NCBI RefSeq assembly: GCF_020439865.1
Contig: NZ_JAGRPF010000152.1
Location: forward strand, 1 to 54,190
Source: Prosthecobacter sp.
GTDB taxonomy: Bacteria; Verrucomicrobiota; Verrucomicrobiia; Verrucomicrobiales; Verrucomicrobiaceae
Direction: 5' to 3'
DNA length: 54,190 nt
Positions within the stretch are counted from its first letter, which is position 1, and each line of letters starts with the position of its first letter. Made by a program: the position numbers and the translations under genes. The notes below the pieces were generated by a model, which was given only the letters and a program-made list of their open reading frames with translations, was not told the origin of the DNA and did no database searches. Of this stretch, positions 42,923-51,701 are shown piece by piece.

Positions 42923-44386
42923 ATGAAATTTGTCTGCGCCCTGCTTTCATTCTGCGCGGTTGTTTCGTGTCCGGCCGCTGATCAGCGCCGGCCGAACATC
43001 CTGTTCCTGTTTGCCGATGACCAGCGCTTCGACACGCAGAGCTGCGCGGGACATCCCATCGTGCAGACACCCACGGTCGATCGTCTCGCGGCAGAAGGCG
43101 TGCGTTTTAGCAATGCGCATGTCACCACACCCGTGTGCTGGGTGAGCCGCGCAGTGGTGCTGACGGGCCAGTGGGCGCGGTCTCATGCGCAGCGCCAGGC
43201 CATACCGTCGGTGAAGCCGGAGGTGCTGACCACCATGTATCCGGTGCTGCTGCGCGCTGCGGGCTATCGCACGGGGCACTTCGGCAAATGGCACATGATC
43301 GCACCGCAAGGCTTCAAGCCGCAAGAGCAGTATGACGAGTACGAGGCCATCGGCCGCAATCCGTATTTCAAAACGATGCCGGACGGTTCGAAGCGGCACG
43401 AAACCGACATCGTGTGCGACAAAGGCATCGAATTCATCAAATCGCAGCCGAAGGACAAACCCTTCGCGCTGAATCTCTGGTTCAACGCCGCGCATGCCGA
43501 GGATAGCGATCATCGTCCCGGCATCGGTCTCTATCCCTGGCCGCAGTCTGTCGATGGCATGTATGAGGACCGCTCCATTCCCCCGCCACGTTTGGGCGAT
43601 CCGGCGATCTATGAAGCGCATCCGCAGTTCCTCAAAGACTCGATCAATCGTGAGCGCTGGTTCTGGGGCTACGACACGCCGGAGAAATTCGAAATCAATC
43701 TGCGCGCCTACTACCGCATGATCAGCGGCATCGATACGGCCATCGCACGCGTCCTTGCAGCGCTGAAGGAGGCGGGCCTCGCAGACAACACGATCATCGT
43801 TTATTCCGGCGACAACGGCTACTATCTCGGCGACCGCGGATTTCAGGGCAAGTGGTCGCACTTCGAGGAATCGCTGCGCGTGCCAATGATCATCTACGAT
43901 CCGCGTGCGCCGAAAGAGAAACGCGGACGTGTCTTGGATGAGCTGGTGCTCAATGTCGATCTGCCCGCAACGTTCCTCGACTGGGCCGGAGTCGAACGTC
44001 CGGCCGCCTACGAAGGCCGCAGTCTCGCGACGCTCGTCGAAGACAAGGGCAAGGACAAACCATGGCGCACGCATTTCTTCTGCGAGCATCTCGATCTCGC
44101 ACCGACGCTGACCTGGGAAGGCGTGCGCGATCAGCGCTACGTCTATGCGCGTTACTTTGATCAAACGCCTGCGTTCGAGTTTTTGCACGATCTCGAGACG
44201 GATCGCGATCAATTGAAGAATCTCGCCGGCGACTCCGCGCATGCCGAGGCGTTGCTGAAAATGCGAACGCTTTGCGATGCCGAGATGAACGCCCGCGGCG
44301 GCGCATTGCTGCCAATGGATCAGCGCGGTTCACGCAAGGCCGCGAAAAAGAAAGCTGCCGCGAAGAAAGCCAAAGCCACCCAGTAA
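42923..44386 (+). CDS. Exported sulfatase with C-W-V-S-R motif
   Basis: 487 residues, signal ending SCPAADQ. Motifs: LFADDQRFDTQSCAGH, C72-W-V-S-R-AVVLTGQWA (Val in place of Pro at +2), HFGKWHMIAP and VYSGDNGYYLGDRGFQGKWS at the second metal site. With GKWH and all metal ligands intact, activity is likely provided the Cys is converted. The C terminus is a basic tail (RKAAKKKAAAKKAKATQ). It starts a run of four sulfatase genes separated by only 6, 9 and 20 bases. Confidence 0.94.
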   Translation: MKFVCALLSFCAVVSCPAADQRRPNILFLFADDQRFDTQSCAGHPIVQTPTVDRLAAEGVRFSNAHVTTPVCWVSRAVVLTGQWARSHAQRQAIPSVKPEVLTTMYPVLLRAAGYRTGHFGKWHMIAPQGFKPQEQYDEYEAIGRNPYFKTMPDGSKRHETDIVCDKGIEFIKSQPKDKPFALNLWFNAAHAEDSDHRPGIGLYPWPQSVDGMYEDRSIPPPRLGDPAIYEAHPQFLKDSINRERWFWGYDTPEKFEINLRAYYRMISGIDTAIARVLAALKEAGLADNTIIVYSGDNGYYLGDRGFQGKWSHFEESLRVPMIIYDPRAPKEKRGRVLDELVLNVDLPATFLDWAGVERPAAYEGRSLATLVEDKGKDKPWRTHFFCEHLDLAPTLTWEGVRDQRYVYARYFDQTPAFEFLHDLETDRDQLKNLAGDSAHAEALLKMRTLCDAEMNARGGALLPMDQRGSRKAAKKKAAAKKAKATQ

Positions 44387-44392
44387 CCGCTC

Positions 44393-45748
44393 ATGCAACG
44401 CCTCCTCATTCTCCTCGCCTCGCTCATAGTCGTTCATTCATCCTTTTCGGCGCAGCCGAACGTGGTCATCATTTTCGCCGACGATCTCGGCTATGGTGAC
44501 CTGAGCTGCTACGGCTCGCCGACGATTCACACGCCGAACCTCGACCGCATGGCCGACGAAGGGCTGCGCTTCACGGATTTCTACTCGGCGGCGGAAGTCT
44601 GCACGCCGAGCCGGGCGGCGCTGCTGACGGGACGTTATCCGATCCGCAGCGGCATGTGTGGCAGCCGGCGCGTGCTGTTTCCAAATTCCGAGGGTGGCCT
44701 GCCTAAAGACGAGGTCACCATCGCAGACGCGCTGAAGGGCAAAGGCTATGCGACGATGCAGATCGGCAAATGGCATCTCGGCATTCACGACGGCTCGCGT
44801 CCGCTGGATCAGGGCTTCGAGCATCAGTACGGGCTCCCGTATTCGAACGACATGGATGCGCGGCCGGGATTGCCGAAAGGATCGACCGGATCGCCCACAC
44901 CACCGGAGGACGGCTGGAATGTGGCGTTGAGCCGCGACGGCGAAGTGATCGAAAAGCCTACCGTGCAGACCACCCTGACGAAACGCTACACCGAGGAGGC
45001 GGTGAAATTCATCACCGAGAAGAAGGACAAGCCGTTCTTCCTCTACTTCGCGCACACGTTTCCGCATGTGCCGCTGTTTGCCTCGCCCGCGTTCAAGGGG
45101 AAAAGCCGCGGCGGGATTTTCGGCGACTCGGTGGAGGAACTCGACTGGAGCGTCGGCCAGGTGATGAACGCGCTGAAGAAGAACGGCATCGCGGAAAACA
45201 CGCTGGTGTTTTTCACCAGCGATAACGGCCCCTGGCTCATCATGGGCAATCAAGGCGGCAGCGCAGGCCTGCTGAAGGACGGCAAAGGCAGCACCTGGGA
45301 AGGCGGCATGCGCGTGCCGGGCATCGCGTGGATGCCGGGCCGCATCAAACCGGGCGTGGCGCATGAGCTGGCGAACGCGATGGATCTGTTCGCCACATCA
45401 CTTGCGCTCGGCGGGGCGAAGTCACCTGATGTGCCCGTCGATGGCGTGGATCTGTCGCCGCTGCTGTTTGAATCGAAGCCGCTGCCGCAGCGCCCGTTCT
45501 TCTACTATCGCGGCGACCAGCTCTTCGCCTGCCGCATCGGCGAATGGAAGGCGCACTTCCGCACGCAAACCGGCTACGGCCAGCCCAAGGCGGATTCGCA
45601 TGTGCCGCCGCTGCTGTTTCATCTCGGTCTCGATCCTTCCGAGAAACGCGACGTCGCCAAGGATCATCCCGATGTGATTGCACAGATCGAAGAGGCTGTA
45701 AAAGCACATCAATCCAACCTCGTTCCCGGCAACCCCCAGCTTCAGTAA
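44393..45748 (+). CDS. Exported arylsulfatase-A-like sulfatase
   Basis: 451 residues, signal ending HSSFSAQ. A textbook arylsulfatase core: IFADDLGYGDLSCYG, C70-T-P-S-R-AALLTGRYP, QIGKWHLGIH, FTSDNGPWL and WEGGMRVPGI. Length fits the smaller bacterial arylsulfatases, and there is no extra domain or basic tail. It lies 6 bases after the preceding sulfatase and 9 before the next. The signal-peptide junction shares a 21-base exact match with the sulfatase at 18351. Confidence 0.96.
   Translation: MQRLLILLASLIVVHSSFSAQPNVVIIFADDLGYGDLSCYGSPTIHTPNLDRMADEGLRFTDFYSAAEVCTPSRAALLTGRYPIRSGMCGSRRVLFPNSEGGLPKDEVTIADALKGKGYATMQIGKWHLGIHDGSRPLDQGFEHQYGLPYSNDMDARPGLPKGSTGSPTPPEDGWNVALSRDGEVIEKPTVQTTLTKRYTEEAVKFITEKKDKPFFLYFAHTFPHVPLFASPAFKGKSRGGIFGDSVEELDWSVGQVMNALKKNGIAENTLVFFTSDNGPWLIMGNQGGSAGLLKDGKGSTWEGGMRVPGIAWMPGRIKPGVAHELANAMDLFATSLALGGAKSPDVPVDGVDLSPLLFESKPLPQRPFFYYRGDQLFACRIGEWKAHFRTQTGYGQPKADSHVPPLLFHLGLDPSEKRDVAKDHPDVIAQIEEAVKAHQSNLVPGNPQLQ
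44444..44464 (+). repeat. 21-base exact repeat shared with 18402-18422
   Basis: Counterpart of the repeat at 18402-18422, again at the signal-peptide/mature junction of a sulfatase. The bases just upstream are similar but not identical. Confidence 0.6.
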
Positions 45749-45757
45749 TCCAACCTC

Positions 45758-47269
45758 ATGAAAACCATCGCCCTGATTCTGTCATCGTTCCTCGTTCTAG
45801 TTTCGTCATTCGCGGCGGAGCGGCGCCCGAACATTCTTTTCATCATCGTGGACGACCAGTCACCGTTTGACTTCAAGTTCTACAACCCGAAGTCGTCGCT
45901 GAATTCACCGAACATCGACAAGCTCGCGGCGGAGGGCATGGTCTTCGATTCCGCGCGACACATGGGCTCGTTCAGCGGCGCGGTTTGCACACCGTCACGA
46001 CACATGGTCATGAGCGGGCGTACCGTGTGGCATCTGCCCATCGGTCCCGGCGCCAGGAATCACTGCCCGCCGAATCTGGAACAGAACACGCTCGCGGCGG
46101 TGTTCAACCGTGCCGGATACGACACCATGCGCACCTGCAAGCAGGGCAACAGCTACGAAGGCGCGAACAAGCAGTTCACCGTGCGGCACGACGCCAGCAA
46201 ACGCGGCGGCACGGACGAAACCGGCAGCACCTGGCACGGCGATCAGGTGATGAACTACCTAAACGAACGCGAGGCGACGAAGGACGCGGACCCTTTCCTC
46301 ATCTACTTCGGCTTTTCGCATCCGCACGACACACGCGACGGCCGGCCCGAGCTGCTGGCAAAGTACGGCGCCACCAATCATGCCGATCCCAACACGCTGC
46401 CATCGCTGCACTCCCTGCAGCCACCGCTGCCGTCCAACTACCTCTCCAAGCACCCCTTCAACAATACGCACGCCGATGTGCGCGACGAAGTCTCCGTCAG
46501 CGGTGTGTGGAAGAACCGCGACGAGGCGACGATTCGCAACGAGATCGGCCGCGACTTCGCGTGCAGCGAGAACATCGACATCCAGATCGGCCGTGTGCTC
46601 GCAAAACTCGAAGCCATGGGCGAACTCGACAACACCTACATCTTCTACACCGCCGATCACGGCATCGCCATCGGCCGTCATGGCCTGCAGGGAAAACAAA
46701 ACCTCTATGAGCACACTTGGCGCGTGCCGTTTGTCGTCAAAGGTCCCGGCATCAAGCCCGGTTCCCGTGTTCCGGGAAACATCTACCTGCTGGACACCGT
46801 GGCCACGCTTTGCGACATTGCCGGCATTGCTGCACCGGAGAGCAATGAAGGTCTCAGCTTCAAGCCGGTGCTCGAAGGTAAAAAGGAAACCATGCGCGAT
46901 GTCATGTATGGCGCGTATTGCGGCGGCACGAAACCCGGCATGCGCTGCGTGAAGCAGGGCGACTGGAAGCTGATCAAATACGACGGCATGAACGGCACCG
47001 TGCATGAGACGCAGCTCTTCAATCTCGCGGCCAATCCCAACGAGCTTTTGAAAGAGCATGGCAATGCGGATCCGATGAAGACGAACCTCGCCGACGATCT
47101 GAAGCATGCCGACAAGCGGAAGGAGATGGAGGCGCTGCTTCTCGCCGAGATGCGACGCGTGGATGATCCTTACCGTTTCTGGGACCAGCCTGACGATGGT
47201 CTGACTCCGCCGCCTGAACCCGCACCGAAAGCGAAGAAGAAAGCCAAGAACAAGAAGGCCGAGAAGTAG
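45758..47269 (+). CDS. Exported sulfatase, iduronate-sulfatase-like branch
   Basis: 503 residues, signal ending VSSFAAER. Metal site IIVDDQSPFDFKFYN; motif C77-T-P-S-R-HMVMSGRTVW; RTCKQGNSYEG stands where GKWH normally occurs; the second metal site is YTADHGIAIGRHGLQGKQ. The combination resembles iduronate-2-sulfatase/choline-sulfatase relatives of PVC bacteria. The C terminus ends in a lysine-rich tail (PKAKKKAKNKKAEK). In the middle of the tight four-sulfatase run; no Shine-Dalgarno upstream. Confidence 0.94.
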   Translation: MKTIALILSSFLVLVSSFAAERRPNILFIIVDDQSPFDFKFYNPKSSLNSPNIDKLAAEGMVFDSARHMGSFSGAVCTPSRHMVMSGRTVWHLPIGPGARNHCPPNLEQNTLAAVFNRAGYDTMRTCKQGNSYEGANKQFTVRHDASKRGGTDETGSTWHGDQVMNYLNEREATKDADPFLIYFGFSHPHDTRDGRPELLAKYGATNHADPNTLPSLHSLQPPLPSNYLSKHPFNNTHADVRDEVSVSGVWKNRDEATIRNEIGRDFACSENIDIQIGRVLAKLEAMGELDNTYIFYTADHGIAIGRHGLQGKQNLYEHTWRVPFVVKGPGIKPGSRVPGNIYLLDTVATLCDIAGIAAPESNEGLSFKPVLEGKKETMRDVMYGAYCGGTKPGMRCVKQGDWKLIKYDGMNGTVHETQLFNLAANPNELLKEHGNADPMKTNLADDLKHADKRKEMEALLLAEMRRVDDPYRFWDQPDDGLTPPPEPAPKAKKKAKNKKAEK

Positions 47270-47289
47270 CCATCCCACGCTCTCCCATC

Positions 47290-48648
47290 ATGAAATTCAC
47301 CTCGGTCATCCTTTCGTCATTGTTCATGCTGGTTCCGTCATTTGCCGCGGAGTCGAAGCCGAATTTTCTCATCATCTTCGCCGACGATCTCGGCTACGGC
47401 GATGTTTCGACCTATCACCCGTCGGACTGCCACACGCCGAACATCGACAAGCTTGCCGCGGAGGGCATGCTGTTCCCGAACATGCGCGCGAACTGCACGG
47501 TGTGCTCGCCTTCGCGTGCGGCCTTGCTCACCGGACGTTTTCCGGATCGCGTCGGCGTTCCTGGCGTGATTCGCACCAAGCCGGAAGATTCGTGGGGTTA
47601 TCTCGCGCCGGGCATTCCGACAATCGGCAACGAGTTGAAGAAGGCCGGTTATCACACGGCGGTCATCGGCAAGTGGCATCTCGGCCTCGAGTCGCCGAAC
47701 ACGCCGAACGAGCGCGGCTTCGAATTCTTCCACGGCTTCCTCGGCGACATGATGGACAGCTACATCACGCATCTGCGCCAGGGTCACAACTACATGCGCC
47801 GCAATGCGGAGGTCATCGATCCGCAGGGACATGCGACGGACATCTTCGCCGACTGGGCCAAGGATTACTTCCGAGAACGGGCGAAGGAGAAACAACCCTT
47901 CTTCCTCTACCTCGCCTTCAATGCACCGCACTTCCCCATCGAACCGCCGGCCGACTGGCTGGCAAAGGTGAAAGCGCGCGCGCCGCAGCTTGAGGAGAAA
48001 CGCGCGCTCAATGTCGCGCTGGTCGAGCATCTTGATGATCGCGTCGGTCAGGTGCTTGCGGTTTTGAAGGAGGTGGGACTGGATGAAAACACCTTCGTCG
48101 CGTTCAGCTCCGACAACGGCGGCTCGCTGCCACATTCCCAAAACAACGATCCATGGCGCGACGGCAAGACCAGCCACTATGACGGCGGGCTGCGCGTGCC
48201 CTTCATGGTGCGCTGGCCCGGTCACATCAAGGCGGGATCACGTTGCGAATACGCAGGGCTCAACTTCGACCTGTTTCCCACCTTTCTCGAACTCGCCGGT
48301 CTGAAGCCTTCTGAAAATCTCGACGCCATCAGCCTCGTCCCCGTCCTCAACTGCGGCACGATAGACACACCGCGCGATCTCTATTTCGTCCGTCGCGAAG
48401 GCGGCTCGGCCTACGGCGGCAAGAGTTACGAAGCGATCATCCGTGGTGACTGGAAGCTGATGCAAAACACGCCCTACAGCCCGCTGGAGCTCTACAACCT
48501 CAAGAACGATCCTCAGGAAAAAAACGACCTCATGGGCAAGGCTCCCAAGGTCTTCAAAGAACTCTCCGACGCCATGCGCCGTCATGTGCAGACCGGCGGC
48601 TCCACCCCGTGGCAAAAGCTCGATGTGCGTGAACACGATCACGAATAA
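47290..48648 (+). CDS. Exported arylsulfatase-like sulfatase
   Basis: 452 residues, signal ending VPSFAAES. Canonical motifs: IFADDLGYGDVSTYH, C72-S-P-S-R-AALLTGRFPDR, VIGKWHLGLE, FSSDNGGSLPH and YDGGLRVPFMVRW. No extra domain and a short, non-basic C terminus. Last of the four closely spaced sulfatases. A 40-base gap without a clear terminator separates it from the GH99-like/esterase fusion, so read-through is possible. Confidence 0.95.
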   Translation: MKFTSVILSSLFMLVPSFAAESKPNFLIIFADDLGYGDVSTYHPSDCHTPNIDKLAAEGMLFPNMRANCTVCSPSRAALLTGRFPDRVGVPGVIRTKPEDSWGYLAPGIPTIGNELKKAGYHTAVIGKWHLGLESPNTPNERGFEFFHGFLGDMMDSYITHLRQGHNYMRRNAEVIDPQGHATDIFADWAKDYFRERAKEKQPFFLYLAFNAPHFPIEPPADWLAKVKARAPQLEEKRALNVALVEHLDDRVGQVLAVLKEVGLDENTFVAFSSDNGGSLPHSQNNDPWRDGKTSHYDGGLRVPFMVRWPGHIKAGSRCEYAGLNFDLFPTFLELAGLKPSENLDAISLVPVLNCGTIDTPRDLYFVRREGGSAYGGKSYEAIIRGDWKLMQNTPYSPLELYNLKNDPQEKNDLMGKAPKVFKELSDAMRRHVQTGGSTPWQKLDVREHDHE

Positions 48649-48688
48649 TCCTGTTTGTGTTCCCGTGAGGATTCGTGTCGTCTAAGGG

Positions 48689-50581
48689 ATGTTTCGCGTC
48701 ATTGCCATCTTCCTGACTTTCCTTGCCACTGTTTCAGGGGCGGAGCCGCGTCTCCTCGTTCACTACATGCCCTGGTATGCCACGAAGGACGTGAGCGGCG
48801 CGTGGGGATGGCATTGGACGATGAACCACTTCGATCCGGAGCAGAAGAAGTGGGACGACCAGAGGAAAATCGCCTCGCATGACTACCCGCTCATCGGCCC
48901 GTATGACTCAGGCGACGATCACGCGCTCGAATACCATGCGCTGCTGATGAAGATCGCCGGGCTCGATGGCGTCGTCATCGACTGGTATGGCACGAGCGAA
49001 ATCAACGACCACGCGATGAATCATCGCAACACGCTGAAGTTCATCCCGTGGCTCAAAAAGGCCGGGTTGAGCTTCGCGGTGTGTTATGAAGATCAGGCAG
49101 TGAAGTCGCTGAAAGATGGCGGAGACATCAAACAGGCGGAGAAAGATCTGCATTGGGCCGAGGAGCACTTTTTCTCCGATCCGAGCTACGTGAAGCAGCA
49201 TGGCCGCCCATTGCTGCTGGTCTTTGGACCGCAGCATTTGAAGTGGAAGTTCGACTTGGGCTCAAAGCCGCTCGTGTTTGGCCTTTCGCATCTGGCGAAG
49301 CAAAACGGACTCGATGGTGCCTTTGCCTGGCCGCCAGTCGCAGGTGGCAAATCGCTTTCGCCGGAGCACTGGAAGAAAGAGCTCACCAATATCTATGCGC
49401 AAAAGCTGCCCTTCATCGCCACCGCGTTCCCGGGCTTCAAAGACATCTACCTGCAAGCTGGTGTGCACGCGAGCTACGGCAGCATCGCCTCGCGTGCGGG
49501 ACTCACATTGAGTGAATCGCTCGCGCAGGCGCTCGAAAGCAAGACGCCGCTCATCCAGATCGCGACTTGGAATGACTACGGCGAGGGAACGATGATCGAG
49601 CCGACACGTAGCAACGGCTTCCGCCATCTTGAAAAACTTCCGCGCTGCGGCAATCCGGCCGATCTGCGATTGCCCGTGATGCTATACCAACTGCGCAAAC
49701 GCGGTGGCGATGCTGCGAAGCTCGATGAAGCCTCCGCGCGGATGTTTGAATCGAAGTTCACCAAAGCCGAGGCCCTCCTCGCGAGTGTGAGCCGCGAACT
49801 CGACAAGCAAACCATCGACGGCGGCTACCATCTCACCACCGAGCTCCTCTACCGCGAAGGAAACGGCACCACCGCCGCGATGAACCAACGCTGCCGACTC
49901 GACGTGTATGCGCCCGCCACGAAACGGCCGTTCTCCACCGTCATCTGGTTCCACGGGGGTGGTTTGACGCAAGGCGAGCGCTCCATCCCGCTGCCGTTGC
50001 GCAATCAAGGCATCGCCGTCGTCGCCGCGAACTACCGGCTCAGCCCCGGCGTGAAATCACCCGTCTTCATCGAGGACGCTGCAGCGGCCATCGCGTGGAC
50101 CTTCAAGCACATCGCCGATTTTGGCGGCGATCCGCAGCACATCTTTGTCAGCGGCCACAGCGCCGGAGCCTATCTCACGCTGATGTGCGGTCTCGATAAA
50201 AAATGGCTCACCACGCACGGCGTCGATGCGGATCAAATCGCCGGGCTCATCCCGCTCAGCCCACAGGTCATCACCCATTTCACCATTCGCGACGAGCGCG
50301 GCATCGCCGAAACGCAGCCCATCATCGACGACCTCGCGCCCTTGTTTCACGTCCGCAAAACCGCCCCGCCCATGCTGCTCGTCACCGGTGACCGCGAAAA
50401 GGAGCTCATGGGTCGCTATGAGGAGTGTGCCTACTTCGGGCGCATGATGAAGCTCGCTGGTCACAAGCACACCACCCTCCATGAACTCGACGGCTTCGAC
50501 CACGGCAAGATGCCCGAGCCCGCGTTTCCGCTGCTGTTGAAATTTATCGAGACAATCGAAACTGAATCTGCCAAAAAGTGA
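48689..50581 (+). CDS. Bifunctional exported protein: GH99-like domain fused to a carboxylesterase
   Basis: 630 residues, signal ending TVSGAEP. Residues 20-335 resemble GH99/GH71-like glycosidases: VHYMPWYAT, GLDGVVIDWYG (91-101) and TWNDYGEGTMIEPT (293-306), the last aligning with the NEWHEGTQIE catalytic segment of GH99 but with Asp in place of the first Glu. Residues 400-630 are an alpha/beta hydrolase with HGGG (422-425), nucleophile Ser491 in SGHSAGAYLT, VTGDREK and DGFDHGK (His605). The fusion would cut a glycan and remove an ester at the same site; the substrate is unknown. madL begins 3 bases after the stop, so an operon with the malonate genes is likely. Confidence 0.88.
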   Translation: MFRVIAIFLTFLATVSGAEPRLLVHYMPWYATKDVSGAWGWHWTMNHFDPEQKKWDDQRKIASHDYPLIGPYDSGDDHALEYHALLMKIAGLDGVVIDWYGTSEINDHAMNHRNTLKFIPWLKKAGLSFAVCYEDQAVKSLKDGGDIKQAEKDLHWAEEHFFSDPSYVKQHGRPLLLVFGPQHLKWKFDLGSKPLVFGLSHLAKQNGLDGAFAWPPVAGGKSLSPEHWKKELTNIYAQKLPFIATAFPGFKDIYLQAGVHASYGSIASRAGLTLSESLAQALESKTPLIQIATWNDYGEGTMIEPTRSNGFRHLEKLPRCGNPADLRLPVMLYQLRKRGGDAAKLDEASARMFESKFTKAEALLASVSRELDKQTIDGGYHLTTELLYREGNGTTAAMNQRCRLDVYAPATKRPFSTVIWFHGGGLTQGERSIPLPLRNQGIAVVAANYRLSPGVKSPVFIEDAAAAIAWTFKHIADFGGDPQHIFVSGHSAGAYLTLMCGLDKKWLTTHGVDADQIAGLIPLSPQVITHFTIRDERGIAETQPIIDDLAPLFHVRKTAPPMLLVTGDREKELMGRYEECAYFGRMMKLAGHKHTTLHELDGFDHGKMPEPAFPLLLKFIETIETESAKK

Positions 50582-50584
50582 TTC

Positions 50585-50956
50585 ATGCCCATCTACGGCA
50601 CCGCCTTGCTTTCCCTATGCCTGCTCACCGGTCTCACGGTGGGGCGGATGATCGGCGCGGCGCTGGGAGTGAATGCGGACATCGGCGGCGTGGGCATCGC
50701 GATGATCCTGCTGATCCTCGGGTGTGATGCCTTGCAGCGTCGTGGGCTCATGAAAGCACCGACGGAGAGCGGTATCGTGTTTTGGGGTCAGATGTATGTG
50801 CCCATCGTCGTCGCGATGGCGGCAAGTCAAAATGTCCTCGGCGCGCTCTCCGGTGGTTTGATGGCCATCATGGCCGGCTTGTTTGCCGTGGGCCTTAGTT
50901 TTGTGCTCGTCGGTGTTTTGGCGAAGAAAGGCGGCAAGGAGGAAAGCCCGTCATGA
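50585..50956 (+). CDS. madL: Malonate transporter subunit MadL
   Basis: 123 residues, four hydrophobic segments. The sequence fits the small subunit of the two-part MadLM carrier known from Malonomonas rubra, which takes up malonate together with sodium ions. Start, length (about 120-135 in the family) and the order before madM all agree. It begins 3 bases after the GH99-like/esterase fusion and overlaps madM by 4 bases (ATGA at 50953). Confidence 0.9.
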   Translation: MPIYGTALLSLCLLTGLTVGRMIGAALGVNADIGGVGIAMILLILGCDALQRRGLMKAPTESGIVFWGQMYVPIVVAMAASQNVLGALSGGLMAIMAGLFAVGLSFVLVGVLAKKGGKEESPS

Positions 50957-51699
50957 GCACGCTGGAGAGTGTTTTTGCGAAAAACGGACTGCTGACGGCA
51001 TTCGCGCTCATCGGCGTGACGATGCTCGTTTCGTATTGGGCGAGCGAGAAGCTCACGCGTGGACGGCTGCATGGAAGCGCCATCGCGATCATGATCGGTT
51101 TGCTGATGGCGCTGCTTGCCGGCGGCAAAAGCGGCGTGGCGGATGTCCCGATGCTCTCTGGCGTGGGCCTGATGGGCGGCGCGATGCTGCGCGACCTCGC
51201 CATCGTGGCAACAGCTTTTGGCGTGCGCATGGAGGAGTTCCTCAAAGGCGGCGTCATTGGCGTTGTATCTTTGTTTGTCGGCTTGTTCGTGTCCTTCTTC
51301 GCCGGTGGAGCGGTGGCGTTTGCCTTTGGTTATCGGGATGCGGTGAGCATCACGACCATCGGCGCGGGCGCGGCGACCTACATCGTCGGTCCGGTTACAG
51401 GTGGTGCCATCGGAGCGAGCAGCGAAGTCATTGCGCTGAGCATCGCGGCCGGATTAGTGAAGGCCATTGCGGTCATGATCGCCACGCCGTTCCTCGCCAA
51501 AGCCATCGGCCTGAACAATCCAAGCGCTGCGATGATCTTCGGCGGAGTCATGGGCACGAACAGCGGCGTGATGGCCGGACTCGCCGCCACCGATCCCAAA
51601 CTCGTGCCCTACGGCGCGATGACCGCCACCTTTTACACCGGCCTCGGCTGCCTGCTTGGGCCTTCAGTGATCTTCATGATCGCCCGCACTTTTTTTTGA
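50953..51699 (+). CDS. madM: Malonate transporter subunit MadM
   Basis: 248 residues, mostly hydrophobic with about eight segments; motifs such as TTIGAGAATYIVGPVTGGAIGA and IFGGVMGTNSGVMAGLAATD are those of the large MadM subunit. With MadL it should import malonate across the inner membrane. The start overlaps madL by 4 bases and the stop lies 2 bases before the acyl-CoA synthetase gene, giving a compact uptake-activation operon. No malonate decarboxylase genes (mdc/mad) or MatA are in the window. Confidence 0.92.
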   Translation: MSTLESVFAKNGLLTAFALIGVTMLVSYWASEKLTRGRLHGSAIAIMIGLLMALLAGGKSGVADVPMLSGVGLMGGAMLRDLAIVATAFGVRMEEFLKGGVIGVVSLFVGLFVSFFAGGAVAFAFGYRDAVSITTIGAGAATYIVGPVTGGAIGASSEVIALSIAAGLVKAIAVMIATPFLAKAIGLNNPSAAMIFGGVMGTNSGVMAGLAATDPKLVPYGAMTATFYTGLGCLLGPSVIFMIARTFF

Positions 51700-51701
51700 C
51701 C

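Noticed and set aside
50883..51701. Upstream extension of the malonyl-CoA synthetase frame through madM
   Set aside because: The upstream residues are Arg/His-rich and overlap the convincing MadL/MadM sequences; ATG 51702 gives the normal family length.
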